Shown here: in pieces, positions 1-7,409 of the stretch | Layout of the letters: the number at the start of each line of letters is the position of its first letter | Position numbering within the stretch: the stretch's first letter is position 1 | NCBI RefSeq assembly: GCF_015206815.1 | Contig: NZ_JADEXZ010000052.1 | Location: 1-43,995 of the forward strand | From: Fortiea sp. LEGE XX443 | Lineage (GTDB): Bacteria > Cyanobacteriota > Cyanobacteriia > Cyanobacteriales > Nostocaceae | Length of the DNA: 43,995 bases | Direction of reading: 5' to 3' | Program-made: the position numbers and the translations under genes | Notes under the pieces: model-generated | What the model was told of the DNA's origin: nothing | Seen by the model: the letters and a program-made list of their open reading frames with translations, nothing else | Database searches by the model: none

Positions 1-126
<126 letters not shown>

Positions 127-165
127 TTTTCTGAGATAGAAACACTAGCGTCTATTCTAATAAGC

Positions 166-223
166 AAGACTGATGAAAAGCACTCTCTTAAAGGAGGTGC
201 TTTTCATCAGTCTTAAATTTTTT
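166..223 (+). terminator. Rho-independent terminator of psbA
   Basis: A perfect 17-bp stem (166-182 with 198-214) with a 15-nt loop is followed by AAATTTTTT at 215-223. It lies 40 bases after the psbA stop and before the next gene on the same strand, so it should insulate prolyl oligopeptidase from the very strong psbA transcription. Confidence 0.9.
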
Positions 224-260
224 AGCCAAAAATTTTTGCAGAAGAATTTTATCCCCAACT

Positions 261-2336
261 ATGTCAACAGCAAAACAGTTTACTTACCCAGCTACTCATA
301 AAAGCGACCAAGTGGATAATTACCACGGTACTTTGGTTGCAGATCCTTACCGTTGGTTAGAAAACCCCGACTCAGAAGAAAGCAAGGCTTGGATTGAAGC
401 CGAAAATAAGATTACTTTTGGTTTTTTAGACGAAATTCCTGCTAGAAACACAATTCAACAACGTTTAACTAAACTTTGGGATTATGAAAAGTATGGTATC
501 CCATTTAAGGAAGGTATTGCGGAGACTCGCTATTTTTATTTTAAAAACGACGGACTGCAAAACCAAAGCGTATTATATACATTAAAAACCCTCAATGCGG
601 AACCAAAAGTTTTACTTGATCCGAATAAACTCTCAGATGATGGTACTGTTGCGCTTTCAGGTTTATCTATTAGCGATGATGGTAAACTTTTAGCTTATGG
701 TCTTTCTACTTCTGGTTCAGATTGGCAAGAGTGGAAAGTCCGCGACGTGGAAACAGGTAAAGATTTAGCAGATCATTTAAAGTGGATTAAATTTTCTGGT
801 GCGTCTTGGACAATTGATAATCAAGGCTTTTTCTACAGTCGCTATGATGAGCCGAATGCAAAAACTAAGTTAGAAGATGTCAATTACTATCAAAAGCTTT
901 ACTATCACCAACTAGGTAAACCCCAATCGGAAGACATATTAATTTATCATCGTGATGATGAGAAAGAATGGGGATTTAGTGGCGGCGTGACGGAGGATGG
1001 ACGCTATTTAATCATTTCCGTTTCCCTAGGAACTGATCCTCGAAATTTAGTTTTCTACAAAGATTTAACTGAGCCTAATGCTAAAGTTGTAGAACTAATT
1101 AACGAATTTGAGGCTGATTATAGCTTTATTGATCACGATGATAGTGTCTTCTATTTCCGCACAGATTTAAATGCGCCACGCGGTAGAGTAATTGCCATTG
1201 ATACTCAAAACCCTGCGAAGAAAGGATGGCAAGAAATTATTCCTGAAAGTGAAGCAACATTAGAAAGTGTCAATATTTTGAATAATCAGTTTGTGGCTGA
1301 TTATTTGCAAGATGCGCGATCGCAAATCAAAATTTTTGACCTTAAAGGCTCATTTGTGCGTGAAGTACAATTACCTGGAGTTGGTTCAGCAGGTGGTTTT
1401 AATGGTAAACGTCATGATACAGAAACTTTTTATAGTTTCACCAGCTTTACTACACCAGGAACGATTTATCGTTACGACATGGTGACAGGAAAAAGTGAAC
1501 TTTTCCGTCAGCCAAAGGTAGATTTTAGTTCTGATGACTACGAAACAAAACAAGTATTATACAGCAGTAAAGATGGCACAAACGTGCCAATGTTTATTAC
1601 TCACAAAAAAGGCATTAAGTTAGATGGGAATAACCCCACTTATCTTTATGCTTATGGTGGTTTTAATATTCCGCTGACTCCGAGTTTTTCTGTGAGTATG
1701 TTGGTATGGATGGAAATGAGTGGTGTTTATGCCATGCCCAATATTCGCGGTGGCGGGGAATACGGTGAAGAATGGCATCAAGCAGGAATGAAGGATAAAA
1801 AACAGAATGTTTTTGATGACTTTATTGCTGCTGCTGAGTGGCTAGTTGCGAATAAATATACAAAACCTGCCAAACTAGCGATCGCTGGTGGTAGTAACGG
1901 TGGTTTATTGGTGGGTGCTTGTATGACGCAACGCCCTGATTTATTTGGTGCAGCTTTGCCAGCCGTCGGCGTAATGGATATGTTGCGTTTCCACAAATTT
2001 ACCATTGGCTGGGCTTGGACTTCTGAATATGGTTCGCCAGATAATGCCGAAGATTTCAAAACCCTTTATGCTTATTCACCTTTGCACAACCTCAAAGCCA
2101 ATACAGCTTATCCTGCCACTTTAATTACTACAGCAGATCATGACGATCGCGTTGTACCTGCTCATAGTTTCAAATTTGCCGCCGCTTTGCAAGCCGCCCA
2201 TCAAGGTGATGCACCAGTGTTAATTAGAATTGAGACGAAGGCGGGACATGGTGCAGGTAAACCGACAACCAAGATAATTGAGGAAGCTGCGGATAAGTGG
2301 GCGTTTTTGGTGCGGACTTTGGATATTCAGGTTTAA
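261..2336 (+). CDS. Prolyl oligopeptidase (S9A serine peptidase)
   Basis: Cytosolic serine peptidase expected to cut short peptides after proline. The 691-residue length fits the S9A family. The N-terminal part carries the typical DPYRWLEN segment (about residues 28-35). A seven-bladed propeller region should span roughly residues 75-430, followed by the alpha/beta-hydrolase domain. The catalytic triad is visible: Ser545 in GGSNGG, Asp628/629 in DHDDRV, and His663 in AGHGAG. No signal peptide is seen. The start ATG at 261 precedes MSTAKQFTYP, a normal family N-terminus. It stands alone between the psbA terminator and a bidirectional hairpin shared with the convergent DUF427 gene. Family assignment is very secure; the physiological substrate is unknown. 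Confidence 0.96.
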   Translation: MSTAKQFTYPATHKSDQVDNYHGTLVADPYRWLENPDSEESKAWIEAENKITFGFLDEIPARNTIQQRLTKLWDYEKYGIPFKEGIAETRYFYFKNDGLQNQSVLYTLKTLNAEPKVLLDPNKLSDDGTVALSGLSISDDGKLLAYGLSTSGSDWQEWKVRDVETGKDLADHLKWIKFSGASWTIDNQGFFYSRYDEPNAKTKLEDVNYYQKLYYHQLGKPQSEDILIYHRDDEKEWGFSGGVTEDGRYLIISVSLGTDPRNLVFYKDLTEPNAKVVELINEFEADYSFIDHDDSVFYFRTDLNAPRGRVIAIDTQNPAKKGWQEIIPESEATLESVNILNNQFVADYLQDARSQIKIFDLKGSFVREVQLPGVGSAGGFNGKRHDTETFYSFTSFTTPGTIYRYDMVTGKSELFRQPKVDFSSDDYETKQVLYSSKDGTNVPMFITHKKGIKLDGNNPTYLYAYGGFNIPLTPSFSVSMLVWMEMSGVYAMPNIRGGGEYGEEWHQAGMKDKKQNVFDDFIAAAEWLVANKYTKPAKLAIAGGSNGGLLVGACMTQRPDLFGAALPAVGVMDMLRFHKFTIGWAWTSEYGSPDNAEDFKTLYAYSPLHNLKANTAYPATLITTADHDDRVVPAHSFKFAAALQAAHQGDAPVLIRIETKAGHGAGKPTTKIIEEAADKWAFLVRTLDIQV

Positions 2337-2383
2337 ACACTCAAACCTGGCGATTTCGCAAGATGTGCGTTAAAACGCCTACA

Positions 2384-2414
2384 AGGGCAGAATAATTACG
2401 GATTATCCTGCCCT
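2384..2414. terminator. Bidirectional terminator between convergent genes
   Basis: Arms 2384-2396 and 2402-2414 pair over 13 bp with one mismatch around a 5-nt loop. The hairpin lies between the stop of prolyl oligopeptidase and the stop of the opposite-strand DUF427 gene, with short T-rich stretches on both sides. Placement and structure suggest it serves both genes. Confidence 0.7.
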
Positions 2415-2425
2415 CGGCTTTTGTC

Positions 2426-2710
2426 TTATGCTTCTATTTTCACGCCTTTCCAGAAAGCTACGTAGCCTTCAATATTTTTAGCTTTTTCCTTGGCGCTGGG
2501 ATAATACCAAGCAGCGTCTTTATTGACTTGTCCATCAACTTCAATGCTGTAGTAGCTGGCTAAACCTTTCCAGGGGCAAGTTGTGTGAGTGTCAGTTTCT
2601 TGAAAATACTGCTTATTGATTGCGTCGGCAGGAAAATAATGATTACCTTCCACAACTACAGTATTATCGCTTTCGGCTAGAGTTGCGCCGTTCCAAATTG
2701 CTTTAGGCAT
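2426..2710 (-). CDS. DUF427 domain protein
   Basis: A 94-residue protein beginning MPKAIWNG. The pattern of an N-terminal MPKAxWNG, a central FPADAI...TCPWKG segment and a C-terminal VAFWKGV matches DUF427 (once named nucleotidyltransferase-like NTP_transf_9), a small beta-rich domain of unknown function common in cyanobacteria and actinobacteria. The ATG at 2708-2710 is preferred. A GTG 27 bases upstream (2737) would add nine residues (MYSLLVKSL) that do not look like the family. It is convergent with the peptidase gene and co-directional with gnd, but a terminator separates it from gnd. No specific function can be given. Confidence 0.88.
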   Translation of the reverse strand: MPKAIWNGATLAESDNTVVVEGNHYFPADAINKQYFQETDTHTTCPWKGLASYYSIEVDGQVNKDAAWYYPSAKEKAKNIEGYVAFWKGVKIEA

Positions 2711-2804
2711 AAGTGATTTTACGAGTAAACTGTACACCTAATATTTTGACACTATCAACTTATTTGTAGTGGATTTATGATAACTCTGAACTTTTGCCAT
2801 AAAA

Positions 2805-2835
2805 GAAAGTGACTCTGAATTTCAGAGTCACTTTC
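2805..2835 (-). terminator. Terminator of gnd
   Basis: A perfect 14-bp stem (2805-2818 with 2822-2835) with a 3-nt loop. On the minus strand it is followed by TTTT and sits about 64 bases past the gnd stop. It also separates gnd from the downstream DUF427 gene. Confidence 0.85.
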
Positions 2836-2898
2836 AAATCTTCAGGCGACAGCAATTTAAACTTTCACAATGTACTCATAACTTAAATGAGTGAAAGT

Positions 2899-4329
2899 TT
2901 ATTTTCCGGCTTCTGTAATGGGAACCCATTCAGTGTGGAAACTACCTGGCTTATCAAGACGCAGATAGGTGTGTGCGCCGAAGTAGTCGCGTTGTGCTTG
3001 AGTCAGGTTTTGGGGCAAGCGATCGCGGCGATAGCTGTCAAAATAATCTAAAGATGCGCTAAATGCTGGTACTGGAATGCCCAGTTGTGCAGCTGTTACG
3101 ATGACATCCCGCCAAGCTGTTTGTCTGTCGAGAATTGTTTGTTTAAATTCAGGAGCCAATAGCAAGTTAGGTAATGCAGGATTTTCGCCAAATGCTTTCT
3201 TGATTTTATTCAAGAAGCCAGCGCGAATAATACAGCCACCTTTCCAAATCCGGGCTAATTCGCCCAAATCCAAATTCCAGTTATATGTTTTGGAAGCTGT
3301 AGACAACAGCGCCATCCCTTGAGCATAAGAACAAATCTTAGAGCAATACAAGGCATCCCGGACTTTGTTAATAAAGTCTTTGGTGTCGCCGTTATATTTG
3401 CCACTAGGGCCTGTGAGTTGCTTAGATGCTGCTACCCGTTCTTCTTTAATAGAAGAGATAATCCGAGCATTTACCGCTGCTGTTATTGTCGGAATACAGA
3501 CCCCTAATTCCAGCGCAGTTTGTATAGTCCAACGACCAGTTCCCTTTTGACCTGCTGCATCCACAATCAAATCTACCAGAGGTAGACTGGTGCCTGGGTC
3601 AATGTAGGGGAAGATATTAGCTGTAATCTCAATCAAAAATGAGTTGAGTTCGTCGGTGGTGTTCCATTCAGCAAACACTTCGTGAAGCTGATTGTGGTCA
3701 AGTCCACCAGCATTCTTTAGCAAGTCGTAGGCTTCAGCAATCAGCTGCATGTCGCCATACTCAATGCCGTTGTGTACCATCTTCACGTAGTGACCGGAAC
3801 CACCAGGGCCAACGTAAGTTACACAAGGGCCGTCATCAACTTGGGCAGCAATTTTATTGAAAATTGGTGAGAGATACTCGTAAGAACTTTGGGTTCCACC
3901 GGGCATTAGTGACGGGCCGTTTAGCGCTCCTTCTTCACCACCACTCACACCCATACCGAGAAACCTCAGACCTAGGGGTTCTAATTCTTCAGTACGTCTT
4001 TGTGTATCTTCAAACCAAGAGTTGCCACCATCAATAATTATATCGCCTTCATTTAGCAAAGGTTTTAGTTGCTGAATCACCGCATCCACGGGTTTACCAG
4101 CTTGTACCATCACCAAAATCTTGCGAGGACGTTCTAATGCTGCGACGAATTCTTCTAAAGTAAAGGCAGCTTTAACGTTCCGTCCTGGCGCACGCTCGGC
4201 CATGAAAGCATCGGTTTTTTCGCGGGAGCGGTTGTATACTGCAATTGGAAAGCCATTACGTTCTACATTGAGAGCGATATTCTCGCCCATAACGGCTAAT
4301 CCAATCACACCAAAGCTTTGTAGTGTCAT
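2899..4329 (-). CDS. gnd: 6-phosphogluconate dehydrogenase, decarboxylating
   Basis: Oxidises 6-phosphogluconate to ribulose 5-phosphate and CO2 with NADP+, the second oxidative step of the pentose phosphate pathway. In filamentous cyanobacteria this pathway supplies reductant in the dark and in heterocysts. The 476-residue protein has the N-terminal Rossmann motif GLAVMGEN (residues 10-17), the substrate signature around GGSGHYVKMVHNGIEY (about 180-195) with the catalytic Lys, and the helical C-terminal domain ending near FHTEW. Length is normal. The ATG at 4327-4329 gives the standard N-terminus. No clear operon partner. The upstream region holds a short tandem repeat nearer the divergent Ycf66 gene. 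Confidence 0.97.
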   Translation of the reverse strand: MTLQSFGVIGLAVMGENIALNVERNGFPIAVYNRSREKTDAFMAERAPGRNVKAAFTLEEFVAALERPRKILVMVQAGKPVDAVIQQLKPLLNEGDIIIDGGNSWFEDTQRRTEELEPLGLRFLGMGVSGGEEGALNGPSLMPGGTQSSYEYLSPIFNKIAAQVDDGPCVTYVGPGGSGHYVKMVHNGIEYGDMQLIAEAYDLLKNAGGLDHNQLHEVFAEWNTTDELNSFLIEITANIFPYIDPGTSLPLVDLIVDAAGQKGTGRWTIQTALELGVCIPTITAAVNARIISSIKEERVAASKQLTGPSGKYNGDTKDFINKVRDALYCSKICSYAQGMALLSTASKTYNWNLDLGELARIWKGGCIIRAGFLNKIKKAFGENPALPNLLLAPEFKQTILDRQTAWRDVIVTAAQLGIPVPAFSASLDYFDSYRRDRLPQNLTQAQRDYFGAHTYLRLDKPGSFHTEWVPITEAGK

Positions 4330-4549
4330 AACTAGTTTGGCTAACTCTTGCAGATTCTTTCATCTTTAAGGGTAATCCGAGAGTTTCTCTTATCCCCTAA
4401 AGAAGACATTAAGAGTTACTGGGATTGGCAAAAGCTCAGAACTAACAACACATACAACAAGTTTTAAATTGTATCTAAGTCAACAATTGTGACGGAAAAT
4501 TTGCAAAATTGGAATATCTAGTTTAGGGATTAGGCTACAGGGATAAAGG

Positions 4550-4592
4550 ATTAAATTAAGAATAATTTTTCATTAAATTAAGATAATTTTTC
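4550..4592. repeat. Tandem 21/22-bp direct repeat upstream of the Ycf66 gene
   Basis: Two adjacent copies (4550-4571 and 4572-4592) of an AT-rich unit beginning ATTAAATTAAG and ending TAATTTTTC differ by one base. The pair lies 52 bases before the Ycf66-like start, inside the 314-base gap separating it from the divergent gnd gene. Apart from this repeat and the AAGGAG ribosome site near 4630, nothing else is recognised in the gap. Confidence 0.6.
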
Positions 4593-4643
4593 CCGTATCC
4601 AATACCTAATGCCCAATAAAAAATAGTTAAGGAGTAACCAAAA

Positions 4644-5321
4644 ATGCTGGCATACATACTAGCTTTGGTGGTCGGTCTTGGTAGTTTAGCACTCTACATA
4701 TCAGCTTTCTTCTTCCCGGAAATCCATCGCAAGAATGATTTTATTTGGAGTGGCATTGGAATGTTTTACGCTTTAGTATTATGGGTGTTTGCGCCACGCA
4801 TTTGGGGAGGATTATTACTGGGTCATGTGGCTAGTGTGGCTCTTTTAGTTTGGTTTGGCTGGCAAACTTTATCACTCCGTCGGCAATTAACGCCGCAGAT
4901 ACAACAGACACTAGTTCCCAGTTCGGAAGCCGTGAAAACTTCAATTCAAGAACAGGTAACAAAGTTATCTTTTCAGGAACGCCTAGGAAAGTTGCAACAG
5001 GGTTTTAGTAGCACCTTTGGTGGTGTGAAAAATAAGGTACAACAGACTGTCAGTAAAAATCCACCAGCAGAAAAACCAACTGTTGAGATTATTGACAAAA
5101 CTACGCCCATCCCAGAACAGTCTGCTGATATAGACATTGCACCTACAACCGAGAGTGTACCGGAAGTAGTTCCACCACATCCTCCGTCGCCTGAATTGGT
5201 AGAAGCAGCACAAACAGAATCTGAGGAAAAACCAGCGATTCCTGTGGAAGAAATTGCTCCTGATGCGGTATTAGCTCCCCCCGCAGAAGCACCACCGGAA
5301 CAGATACCGCCGAATAGTTAG
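4644..5321 (+). CDS. Ycf66-family membrane protein
   Basis: The N-terminal 85 residues are the Ycf66 domain: a first membrane helix (about 4-25), the conserved FPEIHRKNDFIWSGIG stretch, then two more hydrophobic helices (about 38-75) ending WFGWQTLSLRRQL. From about residue 90 the protein is hydrophilic, and after about residue 140 it becomes Pro/Glu-rich and low complexity. This long tail is typical of the cyanobacterial versions compared with the short plastid protein. The start ATG at 4644 has AAGGAG about 9 bases upstream. Ycf66 is a thylakoid or plastid-encoded protein of unknown role. Family call good, function unknown. Confidence 0.88.
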   Translation: MLAYILALVVGLGSLALYISAFFFPEIHRKNDFIWSGIGMFYALVLWVFAPRIWGGLLLGHVASVALLVWFGWQTLSLRRQLTPQIQQTLVPSSEAVKTSIQEQVTKLSFQERLGKLQQGFSSTFGGVKNKVQQTVSKNPPAEKPTVEIIDKTTPIPEQSADIDIAPTTESVPEVVPPHPPSPELVEAAQTESEEKPAIPVEEIAPDAVLAPPAEAPPEQIPPNS

Positions 5322-5337
5322 ACTACGTAAAAGTAAT

Positions 5338-5387
5338 TGGGTATTGGGTATGAAAAATGAAATAGCGCAGCTATCACCTAATACCCA
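5338..5387 (+). terminator. Probable terminator hairpin after the Ycf66 gene
   Basis: Arms 5338-5349 and 5376-5387 pair over 12 positions with one mismatch. A smaller perfect hairpin (ATAGC/GCTAT) sits in the loop. No long T-run follows, so it may be a dispersed TGGGTATTGGGTA-type repeat acting as a terminator rather than a dedicated one. Confidence 0.5.
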
Positions 5388-5596
5388 GTACCGAAATGGC
5401 GTTTCTCCCGCCGCCATTAATTGAATTTAGTGAAACTCAGCGTTATGCAAATTGACTTTAGATTTTAATGTATTAACTACATCTTCCAGTTATCCTTCTA
5501 ACAGGATAGGTATCTTTGGTGCTAAACTGCGATTGGTTTTGGGTTGCACTGTTGCTTAACTTAACCTACAAGATCGGCGATCGCACTAACGACTCT

Positions 5597-6208
5597 ATGA
5601 AAAATTTACCTCTACTATCTGCTTCCGCCTTTGCGGTTACATCTGGATTAGTTTTCGGGACAATGCAAGCTGCCTCTGCTGCTTCTTTAACTTGGCAATG
5701 GAATTATTCGGGTACTGGCATAACAGCAAACGGTAATTTTATTACTAATGATATTCCTGACGATTTGGGTTTTTACCAGATTTTGGGAATTAGTGGGACA
5801 CGTAATGGTGAAACAATTACTGGTCTGCAAACTACTGGAACTCCAATACCAGGAAACGAACCTTTTGAGGTTGACAATTTAATTAGTCTTAATATTCAAC
5901 AGTTAACTGGTGACGGTTTTGGGTATTCTACTTCAGGTGGTAACTTTTCTAGTCCGTTTTTCGCTAGTTTTTTGGCGACTCCTGGTTATTTAGAAGTTTT
6001 TTCAGCACCGCCAATTGTCCCAGGTTTTGAAAATCTGGATTTGGAAGATAGTGAGTTACCTATTAGTTTTTCTGCAACTATAGTCACTATCCCTGAGCCT
6101 ACTTCCATCGTTAGCTTACTTGCCCTAGGTACTCTCGGTGCAGCTTCAGCGCTGAAACGTAAGCAACTATCCAGATTCACGCAGAAGGAACTTGCAAAAA
6201 TTTCCTAA
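5597..6208 (+). CDS. PEP-CTERM sorting-domain exported protein
   Basis: 203 residues from ATG 5597. An N-terminal signal peptide (MKNLPLLSASAFAVTSGLVF, cleavage probably after ASAAS near residue 30) leads to a Gly/Thr/Ser-rich beta-type domain. The C-terminus has the PEP-CTERM pattern: IPEPTS, a hydrophobic segment (IVSLLALGTLGAASAL), then a basic KRKQ stretch. Such proteins are exported and probably processed by an exosortase-type system. The basic tail continues about 15 residues beyond KRKQ, longer than usual. An in-frame TTG at 5516 would add 27 residues ahead of the signal peptide and is rejected. The body resembles no enzyme I recognise. Confidence 0.85.
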   Translation: MKNLPLLSASAFAVTSGLVFGTMQAASAASLTWQWNYSGTGITANGNFITNDIPDDLGFYQILGISGTRNGETITGLQTTGTPIPGNEPFEVDNLISLNIQQLTGDGFGYSTSGGNFSSPFFASFLATPGYLEVFSAPPIVPGFENLDLEDSELPISFSATIVTIPEPTSIVSLLALGTLGAASALKRKQLSRFTQKELAKIS

Positions 6209-6400
6209 AATTATTAATAAAAATTTAGAATTACTCTTTTAGCGATCCCACCGCACTATAACAATTACAGACAGTAAGTGGGAATTCTAGCTTAACTAGC
6301 GATCGCTCCAATTAAACGCCAGTATCTATAGGGTGGAAATTTTTTATTAAACCCGTAAAGAAACCTGGAATATAGTAGAAAATTCTCAACCTCCTCACTA

Positions 6401-6799
6401 CTAAATAAACAATCCTGGGGAGATATGAAAAAATTCTCCTAGTGCTTTTGCTTGAGCTTTACTAATTGCTCTGTTGCCATTTACCACTTCTGAAACTACG
6501 CCTTTAGAACCAATAATTCCTACTAAGTCAGATTGTTTCATCCCTCGTGCTTCTATCAAATGTTGTAAGATTGCATGAGGTGATGATGCTTCAATAGGAT
6601 AATGTTTATTTTCATACTCTTCAATGAGAGTAACTAAAAGCTGTAGTATGGCGGTTTGCTCTGGTGTACGATTTTTACACGCCATTAATTTTTCCACAGT
6701 TTCTAGAGTGCGATCGTATTCTTCTTCTGTTGTGATAACTTTAGGCTGAAGCTCTACTAAAAGTTGGCTGTAAGTGGTTGTATTAAAAGAAGTGGTCAT
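6401..6799 (-). CDS. higA: HigA-type antitoxin with C-terminal HTH
   Basis: 132 residues from ATG 6797-6799 (MTTSFNTTTYSQLL). The first 80 residues are acidic and helical and should wrap the toxin. The C-terminal part (GMKQSDLVGIIGSKGVVSEVVNGNR...) is a Cro/XRE helix-turn-helix that would bind the operon promoter. This matches the COG5499 type of HigA paired with HigB_toxin-family RNases. It lies downstream of the toxin gene, the normal HigBA order. A further in-frame ATG at 6845-6847 would add MSILLVRAAAERAIRY, which is encoded inside a GC-rich repeat-like insert, so the internal ATG is preferred, although its AAGG ribosome site is unusually close. Confidence 0.85.
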   Translation of the reverse strand: MTTSFNTTTYSQLLVELQPKVITTEEEYDRTLETVEKLMACKNRTPEQTAILQLLVTLIEEYENKHYPIEASSPHAILQHLIEARGMKQSDLVGIIGSKGVVSEVVNGNRAISKAQAKALGEFFHISPGLFI

Positions 6800-6805
6800 A
6801 TACCT

Positions 6806-6870
6806 TATCGCCCGCTCGGCGGCGGCCCGTACTAGGAGGATTGACATCCGTTAACGGCGAAGACCCGTAT
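6806..6870. repeat. GC-rich insert between higB and higA
   Basis: A markedly GC-rich block in AT-rich surroundings, including CGCCCGCTCGGCGGCGGCCC and a perfect 10-bp palindrome CCGTTAACGG (6848-6857). It widens the toxin-antitoxin gap to 158 bases, whereas such gaps are usually a few bases. It looks like a dispersed palindromic repeat of the sort common in Nostoc genomes; that origin is inferred. Confidence 0.45.
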
Positions 6871-6957
6871 CATGACTTACTCTAATCCTCAAAAGTAAGT
6901 ATGATTTTTAGCCCCTATCAAATAGTGCAACCTAAGATTAATTGTATCTGAAACATA

Positions 6958-7257
6958 TCAAAAGAAATGGTCATCTTTCCATTTTTCTTTATCATAATCA
7001 GCATGAGTTAAAAAATATTTATAGTAGACAGTTTGAATTTCATAATCAATGCTAACAATTAGACGATAAGTATTACCTTTGATGTTGAAGATTGTAAAAT
7101 TACCTACTACATCTGCTGTTGGGTAAAATTGTCGAACTTCGTTGAAGTTTTGCCATGATGCAGATTTCACAACTTGATACCAAGAGTTAACTGACTCTAC
7201 TGCATCTGGATATTTACCAGCATCAGCACGTAAATTACGAATGCTGATTAAGTGCAT
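6958..7257 (-). CDS. higB: HigB-family mRNA-cleaving toxin
   Basis: 99 residues. The sequence ends with the HigB_toxin signature: FNIKGNTYRLIVSIDY...VYYKYFLTHADYDK, followed by a short basic/acidic tail. These proteins adopt the RelE fold and cleave mRNA on the ribosome. The start ATG at 7255-7257 gives MHLISIRNL, normal for the family. It precedes higA on the same strand, forming a type II toxin-antitoxin operon. The promoter should lie in the 150-base gap before ileS, where CTCAAACTGAGAACATATTG carries short inverted repeats. Identification is good; activity is inferred. Confidence 0.87.
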   Translation of the reverse strand: MHLISIRNLRADAGKYPDAVESVNSWYQVVKSASWQNFNEVRQFYPTADVVGNFTIFNIKGNTYRLIVSIDYEIQTVYYKYFLTHADYDKEKWKDDHFF

Positions 7258-7409
7258 TTTTGATCTTTGATATCAAAACTAAATATCTTTTATTTTGTCG
7301 AACTCCAATATGTTCTCAAACTGAGAACATATTGTCAAGTTAATTTTTTGAGCTTCCTGCCATCTTCTATAATTGATAAACCTGCACATATATTCTTAGG
7401 CATGAGACT

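Noticed and set aside
5516-5596. Upstream TTG extension of the PEP-CTERM gene
   Set aside because: The extension would precede a clear signal peptide; ATG 5597 fits better.
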